From Clostridium puniceum (GTDB lineage Bacteria > Bacillota > Clostridia > Clostridiales > Clostridiaceae): a stretch of DNA of 64,000 nucleotides. Position numbers and translations under genes: made by a program. Within the stretch, counting starts at the first letter, position 1; every line of letters starts with the position of its first letter. Shown piece by piece: positions 1 to 8,395 of the stretch. The stretch lies in the NCBI RefSeq assembly GCF_002006345.1, contig NZ_LZZM01000153.1, positions 1 through 64,000 on the forward strand, given 5' to 3'. Under the pieces are notes generated by a model. It searched no databases and had not been told where the DNA came from. It worked only from the letters and a program-made list of their open reading frames with translations.

Positions 1-436
1 TTATAATACAATATGGTTATTACCTTAATTAAAGAATTATGTAAAAAAGATGTTAAATTAATATAAAATTCAGTGTATAAAATATTTACTATAGACTAGA
101 TATAATTACTTATTAGAAAAGGAAATATTACTATATATAAATATATAGTAATGATTATTAATATTCCTATAGGAGATTTAATTATGATATAAATGCTAAA
201 ACATTTACTTTTGGCTTAGTAAAGGGAAAAAATATGAAGATTGTGGTCTTTGGATTACATATTTGAAAAATATATGGTAAAGTTATGTTATAAAACATTA
301 TATTGTGTGGAAGTTAGAAATATATAATTGGATTTTTGAGTATGGAATTTGATAAACGAGAAATTTGTATTATCCTATCTTATTATTTAATTATAAATAA
401 TTTAAATATTTATAAAGATGAATAGGAGTGATTTTT
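1..436. other. Leader / intergenic region before the hybrid kinase
   Basis: No convincing coding sequence is seen; all frames are closed by frequent stops. The region is extremely AT-rich. It holds one AU-only hairpin (ATTACTATATA at 127-137 against 142-152, loop 138-141) with no T-run after it, so it is not a clear terminator. The ribosome-binding site of the following kinase (TAGGAG, 423-428) ends the region. Confidence 0.5.
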
Positions 437-3400
437 TTGTCTAAAACAAATTTTATTAATAAATCATATAAACATAAACTTAGAGTAACTTATGCTTTGC
501 TTATGTTTGTTATTTTAATTGTGTCAAGTATTTTTGTATATTTTCAAATGAATGTAACAATGAATCCAATTATTGGTGACATGGGTGATCATGTTATTAG
601 TAGTGAAATACAGTATTTGGGGGATCAATTTGATGACCAAAGTAAATTGTTGGAATTACTTGGAAGTACAGAACCATTTAAAAATGGTGATATTTCTGTT
701 ATTAAAAAAGAAATTGATAATCAAATGCGAAAACATGGGGATATAATAATGTCCATTAAATATAAATCAATAACTGGTGAAGAATATGAAAATAATCGAC
801 ATAATATTAAAGTGCCAGATTATTATGAAAAGAAACTATTAGAGGGAAATAGTGATACCTTTAAATCAGAAGCAGTTTTCGATGAAAAATTAGGTGAATA
901 TATAATTTTTATGGGAGCAAAAATTACAGATAACAATGATAACGTACAAGGTGTAATAAGTATTAATACTAGTATTAAAAAAGTAGTTGCATCATTAGGT
1001 AAAACAAAGATTGGACAACTGAGCAAAATATGGATTATTGATTCTTTTGGCAATGTAATAGTTAGCTCAAATAAAGAGCAAACACCAGAATTTGATATTG
1101 AAAGCTTTAAAAATGATATCAATAGTAATGAAATGGTGGAAATAAAGTCTATAAATTCAAATGATGCTTCTAATAATTTAGTTTATGGTAAGATATCTAA
1201 TACTGAAAATTTATATCTAGTTACACGTATAGAAGAACATGGAGATTTTAAAAATGCAATGAAAGTTTTATTGTTTGTCTTTCTTTGTGGTGCCGGTGTT
1301 ATTTCTATTTTAATTTTTATTGCTGCAAATAAAATAACAAATTTTGTTACAAAGCCATTGACTCGTATGGTGGAGCTTATAGAGAGCTCTAATGGGATAA
1401 ATTTTATTGAAATTCCAAATGATCTTAAAGGAAGTAAAGATGAGATAGGGATACTTGCCAATACTATTGATAAAATGGCTAAGAATATTCGCAATAATTT
1501 ACAAGTACTTAATAGTGAGATTAAAGAGCGTAAAAAAGTTGAAAAACATCTAACTGTTTTAAATGATGAATTAGAGTGTCGAGTGGCAGAGAGAACTAAT
1601 GCTTTAACTAAAGTTACAAATAATTTAGCTATTTCAGAATATAGATTTAGAATAGCTATGGAAGCTTCAAATATTGGTGTATATGATGTAGATTTTATTA
1701 ATAATGTATTTGTGGTTAACAGTGCTTTTCTTAAGCTAATTAATGCACCAGAATATGAGCAATGTATTATAGAAGATCGTGACTGGATTCAATGTGATGG
1801 GAATTTTGAAAATTATGTCTATGAAGAGGATATATTGAATGGAAAACATTTCACTTTAAATAAGTTACCAGTAATGGGGGAGATTTTTTATACAGAGTTT
1901 AGATTAAAGGAAGATTCCAGCATTTGGCTTTCATTTAGTGGGCAAGCTATAAATGAAGATGAATCTGGAAAAATTATAAGGTTTATAGGTGTATTGCAAA
2001 ATATATCTGAAATAAAAAAGAGTGAAGTTGAACTTAAGGCTGCTAAGGAAGAGGCAGAAGAAGCAAGTTTAGCTAAAAGTCAATTCCTGGCCAATATGAG
2101 TCATGAAATAAGAACACCAATGAATGCAATTATGGGCCTTACACATTTAATAAATCAATCTGATTTAAATGATTCTCAGAGGAACTATATTTCCAAAATA
2201 GAAGGGTCATCAAAGACATTACTTAGGATCATTAATGATATTTTAGACTTTTCAAAAATAGAAGCTGGAAAATTAGAAATAGAAAATATTAAATTTAACT
2301 TAGATAAGGTATTTGAGAATGTATCCACTCTATATACAACGTCAGCAACTAATAAGGGAATTGACCTTAATTTTGACATAGGGGAAGGGGTACCAGATTT
2401 ACTAAAAGGAGATTCACTCCGATTGGAACAAATAATAGCTAATTTGATTACAAATGCAATTAAGTTTACGACTCAAGGAGAGGTTAATGTTGCAGTTAGA
2501 TTATCAGAAGAGCAGGAGGATAAAGTTAAGCTACATTTTAGTATTGCAGATACAGGAATAGGATTAACAAAGGAACAAATAGGAAGGTTGTTTACAGCAT
2601 TCGCCCAAGCAGATAATTCTACGACAAGGAAATATGGTGGGACAGGTCTTGGGTTAACAATTACAAAGCAATTTGTTGAACTAATGAATGGTGAAATATG
2701 GGTGGAAAGTGAATATGGTGAGGGTTCAACCTTCCACTTTATTATTCAATTTGATAAAATTGCAAACATAACACAGCCAAGCTATGAAAATTATCCTGAT
2801 ATACATGGGAAAAAAGTATTAGTTATAGATCATAATAAAACTTCATTAAGGATACTTGAACGTATGCTCCGTTCATTTTTACTTGAGGTAATATCAATTA
2901 GAGATCCTTTTGAAGCTATTGAATTATTAGAAAAGGAGAATTTTGATTTACTTTTTATTGATTTTAATTTACCAGAATTATCAGGGATTGATTTATATAA
3001 AAGGCTGGTAGTTAACACTGAAATTAAAGTACCTAAAACAATATTCGTAAGTGCAATTGGACGAGAAAGTTATTATAATCAAGCAAATCAATTAGGTGTT
3101 AAGAATTTTCTTATTAAGCCTATTAATCAATCATTAATGTTTGATGCTGTGATGGATGCTTTAAAAGGAACTATAACTAAAGAGGGGAAGAGGGATTTTA
3201 ATGAAGAAGATCATATTAAGTTTCAAAATGCACTTAAAAACAAACGAATATTGGTTGCAGAAGATAATGATATTAATCAATTAGTTGCAAAGGATATTTT
3301 AGAACAGGCTGGTATTCAGGTAACTATTGCAAATAATGGTGAAGAAGCAATTAAATATGTTAGTACTAATAAATTTGATGTTGTTCTTATGGATGTGCAA

Positions 3401-4234
3401 ATGCCAATTATGGATGGATACAAGGCAACAGAAATTTTGAGAGAAACCTATTCAAGTTCAGAGCTTCCAATTATAGCTATGACTGCAAATGCACTTAAGG
3501 GTGATAGAGAAAAAAGTATTGAAGCGGGCATGAATGATTATATTTCAAAACCAATTGATCCAGAGATCTTATTTGAAACTTTAGCTAAATGGCTAGGTTG
3601 CAATATTATTAGAAATACTGAGAAATCTTTAAAGAAAATTGTTAATAAAGAACTTGAAGTTTTAGATTTTAATAAAACATTAACTCGATTAGAGAATAAA
3701 GAAAATTTCTACTATGATTTATTAAAGCGGTACCATGATAATTATAGTAATTTAGTAAGTGAATTCTCTGATATGAGGATAAATAGAAAATATGATAATA
3801 TCAAACGATTCATTCATAGTCTTAAAGGTGTTACAGGTAATATAGGAGCCATGAAACTTAATAAATTTATTGTTCAGTTTGAAGAGCAATATGAGTCTTA
3901 TGATGATGAGAGTTTAAATAAAGAGCTTACAAAGCTTTATGCTTTAAATGAAGAGCTTTTAAATAGAATTGCAGATTTTGTATCTCAGAAGGATTTAGAA
4001 AAAGAACAATTAAGTTCAAATTTTGATATATATGAGGTTTTAACTAAATTACTGGAGGATTTACAGAAAGCTCGTGCTAAAGAAATAAAGGAAGATATGA
4101 ATTATTTAGTATCTAATGCCGAAGATAGAAGTTTTATGATTAAAATTAGCGAAATAAAAAAACTTGTAGATCGCTATCGTTTTAAAGAAGCTAAAGAGTT
4201 GGTTAAAGAATTGATAAATATTGTGAAGGAGTAA
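437..4234 (+). CDS. Hybrid sensor histidine kinase (dCache-HAMP-PAS-HisKA-HATPase-REC-REC-HPt)
   Basis: A membrane-bound phosphorelay kinase of about 1265 residues. In order: a membrane segment near residues 15-35, an extracellular dCache-like sensor to about 270, a second membrane segment near 275-300, HAMP and coiled coil, a PAS domain near 405-530, HisKA with NMSHEIRTP (His556), HATPase with GTGLGL, a receiver with Asp842, a second receiver with LMDVQMPIMDG (Asp986) and an HPt domain with HSLKG (His1127). The first receiver reads VIDHN where an acidic pair is usual, so its metal site may be weak. TTG at 437 is chosen because TAGGAG (423-428) sits 8 nt upstream; GTG at 428 lies inside that site. 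The HD-GYP response regulator starts 4 nt after the stop, so it is the likely output partner. The signal sensed is not recognisable. Confidence 0.9.
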   Translation: MSKTNFINKSYKHKLRVTYALLMFVILIVSSIFVYFQMNVTMNPIIGDMGDHVISSEIQYLGDQFDDQSKLLELLGSTEPFKNGDISVIKKEIDNQMRKHGDIIMSIKYKSITGEEYENNRHNIKVPDYYEKKLLEGNSDTFKSEAVFDEKLGEYIIFMGAKITDNNDNVQGVISINTSIKKVVASLGKTKIGQLSKIWIIDSFGNVIVSSNKEQTPEFDIESFKNDINSNEMVEIKSINSNDASNNLVYGKISNTENLYLVTRIEEHGDFKNAMKVLLFVFLCGAGVISILIFIAANKITNFVTKPLTRMVELIESSNGINFIEIPNDLKGSKDEIGILANTIDKMAKNIRNNLQVLNSEIKERKKVEKHLTVLNDELECRVAERTNALTKVTNNLAISEYRFRIAMEASNIGVYDVDFINNVFVVNSAFLKLINAPEYEQCIIEDRDWIQCDGNFENYVYEEDILNGKHFTLNKLPVMGEIFYTEFRLKEDSSIWLSFSGQAINEDESGKIIRFIGVLQNISEIKKSEVELKAAKEEAEEASLAKSQFLANMSHEIRTPMNAIMGLTHLINQSDLNDSQRNYISKIEGSSKTLLRIINDILDFSKIEAGKLEIENIKFNLDKVFENVSTLYTTSATNKGIDLNFDIGEGVPDLLKGDSLRLEQIIANLITNAIKFTTQGEVNVAVRLSEEQEDKVKLHFSIADTGIGLTKEQIGRLFTAFAQADNSTTRKYGGTGLGLTITKQFVELMNGEIWVESEYGEGSTFHFIIQFDKIANITQPSYENYPDIHGKKVLVIDHNKTSLRILERMLRSFLLEVISIRDPFEAIELLEKENFDLLFIDFNLPELSGIDLYKRLVVNTEIKVPKTIFVSAIGRESYYNQANQLGVKNFLIKPINQSLMFDAVMDALKGTITKEGKRDFNEEDHIKFQNALKNKRILVAEDNDINQLVAKDILEQAGIQVTIANNGEEAIKYVSTNKFDVVLMDVQMPIMDGYKATEILRETYSSSELPIIAMTANALKGDREKSIEAGMNDYISKPIDPEILFETLAKWLGCNIIRNTEKSLKKIVNKELEVLDFNKTLTRLENKENFYYDLLKRYHDNYSNLVSEFSDMRINRKYDNIKRFIHSLKGVTGNIGAMKLNKFIVQFEEQYESYDDESLNKELTKLYALNEELLNRIADFVSQKDLEKEQLSSNFDIYEVLTKLLEDLQKARAKEIKEDMNYLVSNAEDRSFMIKISEIKKLVDRYRFKEAKELVKELINIVKE

Positions 4235-4238
4235 AATA

Positions 4239-5318
4239 ATGGACAGACAAAAAACAATAATGATAGTAGATGATACAGAAATGAATATTGATATTCTAGT
4301 TGAAGCACTTCAAGATGAATATGAATTAATTGTTGCTATTAATGGATTAGTTGCTATTGAGTTAATTGAAGAACAAAAACCAGATTTAATTCTATTAGAT
4401 ATTATGATGCCAGAGATGAATGGATATGAGGTTTTAAAAAAGTTTAAAGAAAATCCAGTTTTAAATCATATACCTGTTATTTTATTATCAGCAATAACCG
4501 ATAGTGATTCCAAAACTAAGGGTTTTTTCTTGGGAGCAGTGGATTATGTTACTAAGCCTTTTGAAATTGTTGAAGTTAAAGCTAGGGTTAAAACTCAGCT
4601 TAGACTTGAAGAGGCGCGTCTAGTATTAGAAAGCCAAAATAGTATTCTGGAAGAAAAGGTAAAAGAAAGAACCAAACTAATTGAAAGAACAAACTCTGCC
4701 ACAATATATTGTCTTGCTGCTTTAGCTGAAACAAGAGATCCTGAGACTGGTCAGCATATAAAAAGAACACAAGAATATATCAGAGAATTGGCATTGGAGC
4801 TGCAAAAGAATAAAGAATATGAGAGTGTACTTACAGATGAATATATTGAGTTGCTTTATAAATCAGCACCATTACACGATATTGGTAAAGTAGGAGTGAA
4901 AGATGAGATTCTTCTTAAGCCAGGAAAATTAACAGAGGAAGAGTTTGAAGAAATGAAAATGCATACAATTTATGGTGAAGAATCGTTAATGGTTGGTATA
5001 AAAGAACTTGGAGAAGAATCCTTTTTGACTTTAGCTAAAGAAATTGCATTAACACATCATGAAAAATGGGATGGATCGGGATACCCGAAGGGTATATCAA
5101 AGAAAGAAATTCCTATATCAGGGAGGCTTATGGCACTTAGTGATGTGTATGATGCTCTTGTCAATAAGAGAATTTACAAGGGAGCATTTACACACGATGA
5201 AGCTAAGAAGATTATTATGGAGGGAAGCGGAACACACTTTGATCCAGACATTGTTGAGGCTTTTATAAAAAAAGAAGCAAATTTCATTAAAATTATGGAA
5301 ATATTTAAAGATTCTTAG
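4239..5318 (+). CDS. Response regulator with HD-GYP domain, probable c-di-GMP phosphodiesterase
   Basis: A 359-residue cytoplasmic protein. An N-terminal receiver has the acidic pair (VDD, 10-12), phospho-acceptor Asp54 in LLDIMMPEMNG and a conserved lysine in VTKPFE. A short coiled linker leads to an HD-GYP domain with HDIGKVGV (His213-Asp214), the KPGKL motif, THHEKWDGSGYPKG and the SDVYDAL tail. This is the RpfG-type architecture, whose members hydrolyse c-di-GMP to pGpG or GMP; all motif residues are present, so activity is likely. The ribosome-binding site lies in the last codons of the upstream hybrid kinase and only 4 nt separate the genes, which indicates one transcript and a cognate pair. 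A diguanylate cyclase lies at 22.6 kb. Confidence 0.92.
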   Translation: MDRQKTIMIVDDTEMNIDILVEALQDEYELIVAINGLVAIELIEEQKPDLILLDIMMPEMNGYEVLKKFKENPVLNHIPVILLSAITDSDSKTKGFFLGAVDYVTKPFEIVEVKARVKTQLRLEEARLVLESQNSILEEKVKERTKLIERTNSATIYCLAALAETRDPETGQHIKRTQEYIRELALELQKNKEYESVLTDEYIELLYKSAPLHDIGKVGVKDEILLKPGKLTEEEFEEMKMHTIYGEESLMVGIKELGEESFLTLAKEIALTHHEKWDGSGYPKGISKKEIPISGRLMALSDVYDALVNKRIYKGAFTHDEAKKIIMEGSGTHFDPDIVEAFIKKEANFIKIMEIFKDS

Positions 5319-5703
5319 TATCTAGTATGTAAATGTAACTAAAGAAAAATATTCGGTAAAAAGGAAAAATGTTGGGAGATTACATATTAAGAATAAGGCT
5401 TTTGTAAATCAAATAATATGATTTTCCATCAAAAGATCAAACACGTTTAAAAAAGAATTTTTTTTACATTATATTGTGTATTCAAAAAGGATTTATACCT
5501 TTTTGTATTATAATATACGTTTAAGATGAAAATGAATGAATATTAGATTTTAACCAGGTATGTGAAACATACCTAAAAGAGTAAAATTATTTTTAATAAG
5601 AATAATTGTGAATATATATTAAAAAAAACTATAATTTTTCAAAATTCCCTTTAATGCTATAACTTTTTTTGTTAGAATTTAATATAGGAGGTGGCAGACT
5701 GTT
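5319..5703. other. 385-bp intergenic region with two inverted repeats before the first autolysin
   Basis: No gene is seen. Two perfect inverted repeats stand out. CAAAAAGG (5483-5490) pairs with CCTTTTTG (5498-5505) and may act as a weak terminator for the kinase/HD-GYP operon. AGGTATGT-GAA-ACATACCT (5556-5574) has no T-run on either strand and could be an operator or leader hairpin for the autolysin gene. I looked for a c-di-GMP riboswitch core and did not find one. AGGAGG at 5686-5691 serves the next gene. Confidence 0.45.
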
Positions 5704-7947
5704 TTGAAAATAAAAAAGAAAATTATTACCTTTGTTTTAACGTTCGGAATGTTATTAGCTTTAATTCCAACATTAAATGTACAAGCAACAACAACTGATT
5801 TTAAAATAATATCAAGCACTGAAGTTACTGCAAAGGATGCGAGAAAATGGGCTAAATCGAAGGGAGCAACAGATACATTTATTGACCTTGCTGATCTTTA
5901 CTTTGAATATTCACCTGAATGTGGTGATGTTAATCCAGCCATTGCATATGTACAAGCTGCAAAAGAAACTGGATATGGAAGATTTGGTGGTGTTATAGAT
6001 GAAAGTTATAAGAATCCATGTGGGTTAAAAATAGCAGCTGGTGGAGGAGATACTGATAAAGATGCTCACCAAAAATTCAAAACCTGGGATGAAGGTGTAC
6101 AAGCACATTTGGATCATTTAGCTTTATATGCAGGAGCTAAAGGATATCCAAAGAGTGATACTTATGATCCAAGACACTATGTAACAATTAAAGGAAATGC
6201 AAAGACGGTAAATTCCTTAGGTGGGAAATGGGCTCCAAGTGCTACATATGGTGAGGAAGTAAGTAAGCTTTATCAAGATTTAATGGATTTTGCTGGAGTA
6301 GAATATGAAAAGGATCAAGAAGATAATAAAGATGATGATACTAATGGAACATCAAATGCAGTCCCAAATCCAGGGAAGAGTGAAACTAAACCAAATCCAT
6401 TAACTGCAACAGATGTTATTGCAGAAAATCAAGCACAAGTAATAAATAAACCTACTGATGATACTCCAAGTATAACATCAAATATTGGTTGGAAAAATGA
6501 AAAAGGAGCTTGGTACTATTATAAATCAGATAATACAAAAGCAATTGGATGGATTAAACCAGATAGGAATTGGTATTATTTAAATGATGATGGGAAAATG
6601 ATAACGGGATGGAAGAATGATAATGGAAAATGGTATTATCTTGATTCTTCAGGAATGTTAGTAAAAGACTGGAAGAAAATAAATAACAATTGGTATCTTT
6701 TTAATAATTCTGGAGAGATGATAACTGGAATTCAATATGATGGCTCAGGGTTATATTATTTAGAAGATTCCGGATCTATGGCAACAAAAGATGGATGGTT
6801 TAAATTAAATGACAAATGGTACTATTCTGAGAAAAGCGGGAAAATAAAGACTGGCTGGTTTAAAGAAGATGAGAATTCATATTACTTCCAAGGTGATGGA
6901 AGTATGATAACTGGTCTTAATAAAATAAATAGCAAGACATATATGTTTAATGGCAGCGGAGCAATGGTAACTGGTTGGATAAGTCAAAATAATTATTGGT
7001 ATTACTTTAATCAAGATGGAACCATGGCAACAGGCTGGATTAAAGATGGCACAAATAGTTATTACTTATATGATACTGGAGCAATGGCTAAGGGCTGGAT
7101 TAGTCTTAGTGGAGCATGGCATTACTTAAAAGAAAGTGGAGCTATGGCAACTGGTTGGATTACATCTAATGGAGATTCATATTATTTAGATTCAGCTACA
7201 GGAAGATTAGTTACTAATACTACAATTGAAGGTTATAAGATTGGTTCTGATGGAAAAAGAAAAAATTCATCTAGTGAAAACAATACGAATAACGGAAATA
7301 ATAATCCATTAGTTAATCCTACAAACGGAAATAGTTCAAATGGTAAGAAGACTATTGTTATAGATCCAGGTCATAATTATGGTGGAGACAGTGGTGCTGT
7401 ATCTACAATAGATGGAGTAACATATAGTGAAACTGTGTTAAATATGCAAGTTGGATCAAAACTTAAAGCAGAACTTGAAAAAAGAGGCTATAATGTAGTA
7501 ATGACTAGAAATGAAAATGACAGAGACACATTAGAAGAAGTGGCAAGCCTTGATAAAAGAGCAACCATTGCTAATAATGCTAAAGCTGATTTCTTCATAA
7601 GCATACATCATGATTCTTTCACTTCAGCAGCAGCATATGGAGTAACAGGTCTTTATACTAGTACTCCTCAAGATGCTAGTTTTGGAGGAAAAACAGACAA
7701 TGCTAAAATAGAGAAAAGTAAAAAAATGGCTACTCTTATAGTTGATAATATTGCAAATAAGCTTAATTTATATAACAGGCATGGACGTGATCAAAATTTA
7801 CGCGTATGTAGAAATGTAAATATGCCAGCAGTATTAGTTGAAACAGGATTTATAACAAACAAAGAAGAAGCAATAAGATGTGCAGATCCAGCTAGTCAGC
7901 AAAAAGTAGCGGAAGCTATAGCAGAAGTTATTGCTGGGAACATTTAA
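5704..7947 (+). CDS. Secreted bifunctional autolysin: glucosaminidase + choline-binding-type repeats + amidase
   Basis: A 747-residue exported murein hydrolase. A signal peptide (about 1-29, ending near VQA) precedes a glucosaminidase-type lysozyme domain (about 45-200) with the AKETGYG motif, catalytic Glu88. A low-complexity linker (about 200-255) and about twelve tandem GW...WYY...G wall-binding repeats (about 258-515) follow. The C-terminal Amidase_3 domain (about 549-747) has all zinc and catalytic residues: His557 (DPGHN), Glu576, His635 (SIHHD) and Glu713 (VETGF). The family cleaves the MurNAc-L-Ala bond. The repeats are of the choline-binding type, which fits the lic genes at 14.9-22.3 kb. 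The TTG start lies 12 nt after GGAGG; no better start is seen. The next gene is a paralogue of the same design. Confidence 0.92.
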   Translation: MKIKKKIITFVLTFGMLLALIPTLNVQATTTDFKIISSTEVTAKDARKWAKSKGATDTFIDLADLYFEYSPECGDVNPAIAYVQAAKETGYGRFGGVIDESYKNPCGLKIAAGGGDTDKDAHQKFKTWDEGVQAHLDHLALYAGAKGYPKSDTYDPRHYVTIKGNAKTVNSLGGKWAPSATYGEEVSKLYQDLMDFAGVEYEKDQEDNKDDDTNGTSNAVPNPGKSETKPNPLTATDVIAENQAQVINKPTDDTPSITSNIGWKNEKGAWYYYKSDNTKAIGWIKPDRNWYYLNDDGKMITGWKNDNGKWYYLDSSGMLVKDWKKINNNWYLFNNSGEMITGIQYDGSGLYYLEDSGSMATKDGWFKLNDKWYYSEKSGKIKTGWFKEDENSYYFQGDGSMITGLNKINSKTYMFNGSGAMVTGWISQNNYWYYFNQDGTMATGWIKDGTNSYYLYDTGAMAKGWISLSGAWHYLKESGAMATGWITSNGDSYYLDSATGRLVTNTTIEGYKIGSDGKRKNSSSENNTNNGNNNPLVNPTNGNSSNGKKTIVIDPGHNYGGDSGAVSTIDGVTYSETVLNMQVGSKLKAELEKRGYNVVMTRNENDRDTLEEVASLDKRATIANNAKADFFISIHHDSFTSAAAYGVTGLYTSTPQDASFGGKTDNAKIEKSKKMATLIVDNIANKLNLYNRHGRDQNLRVCRNVNMPAVLVETGFITNKEEAIRCADPASQQKVAEAIAEVIAGNI

Positions 7948-8071
7948 ATTAAAGATTGATAATGTCCCATATAATTGAGTTATAAATTATTATAGTAATA
8001 AAGTCGGGAAATATAGTTAATGTATAACATTACTGTCAGTTTAAGTATCCCAACATATAGTAGAAAGTTTG

Positions 8072-8098
8072 AGAGCCCAACTAGAGAGTTTGGGCTCT
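8072..8098 (+). terminator. Rho-independent terminator after the first autolysin
   Basis: AGAGCCCAA (8072-8080) pairs perfectly with TTGGGCTCT (8090-8098) around a 9-nt loop, followed by a T-rich stretch (TACTTTTAACTTT). It lies 125 nt after the stop codon and separates the two autolysin genes, so each is probably transcribed on its own. Confidence 0.75.
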
Positions 8099-8395
8099 TA
8101 CTTTTAACTTTAAGTATGCAATTATGCAATTTATCTTTTATATTGAGTTAAGAATTTTCTTACAATTAATTTTAACTTCAGTTGCCAATCAATAAGTATT
8201 TAACTTAATATTTATTTTGTGTAAATAAAAGGAGTATTTTCCTGTAAAAAAATAAGGCTTATTTGTCGTATAAAGTACCTAAAATAAAATAATTATTTGT
8301 ATTATATTAAAGTAAGACAAATATTTTACACTAGTATTTACTATTGAAACAACCCTTATACTAAGTAAAACTAAGCAGAACGGAGGAAAACTGTT
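8099..8395. other. Intergenic region before the second autolysin
   Basis: No gene is seen. It contains the short dyad AATAAG-G-CTTATT near 8252-8264. The last bases, including GGAGG and the ACTGTTTTGAA around the TTG start, repeat the arrangement at the start of the first autolysin gene. No consensus sigma-A promoter stands out. Confidence 0.35.

Noticed and set aside
127-152. AU-only hairpin near the window start as a terminator
   Set aside because: No GC pairs and no T-run; such structures are frequent by chance in this composition.
823-1494. Open frames on the minus strand inside the hybrid kinase gene (and similar ones inside most long genes)
   Set aside because: They lie wholly within well-supported genes, lack ribosome-binding sites and encode sequences unlike any family; they are by-products of AT-rich coding DNA.
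5059-5268. Short plus-strand frame inside the HD-GYP gene, and a similar one at 58794-59039 inside the polymerase gene
   Set aside because: Both overlap conserved parts of the real genes in another frame and have no initiation site.
6480-7200. Tandem repeats in the autolysin as a DNA satellite or CRISPR-like array
   Set aside because: The repetition is in protein (about 20-residue wall-binding units) and is diverged at DNA level, with no fixed spacers.
5319-8395. c-di-GMP riboswitch before the autolysins
   Set aside because: Expected because c-di-GMP genes are adjacent, but no GEMM-type core was recognised; only simple inverted repeats are present.
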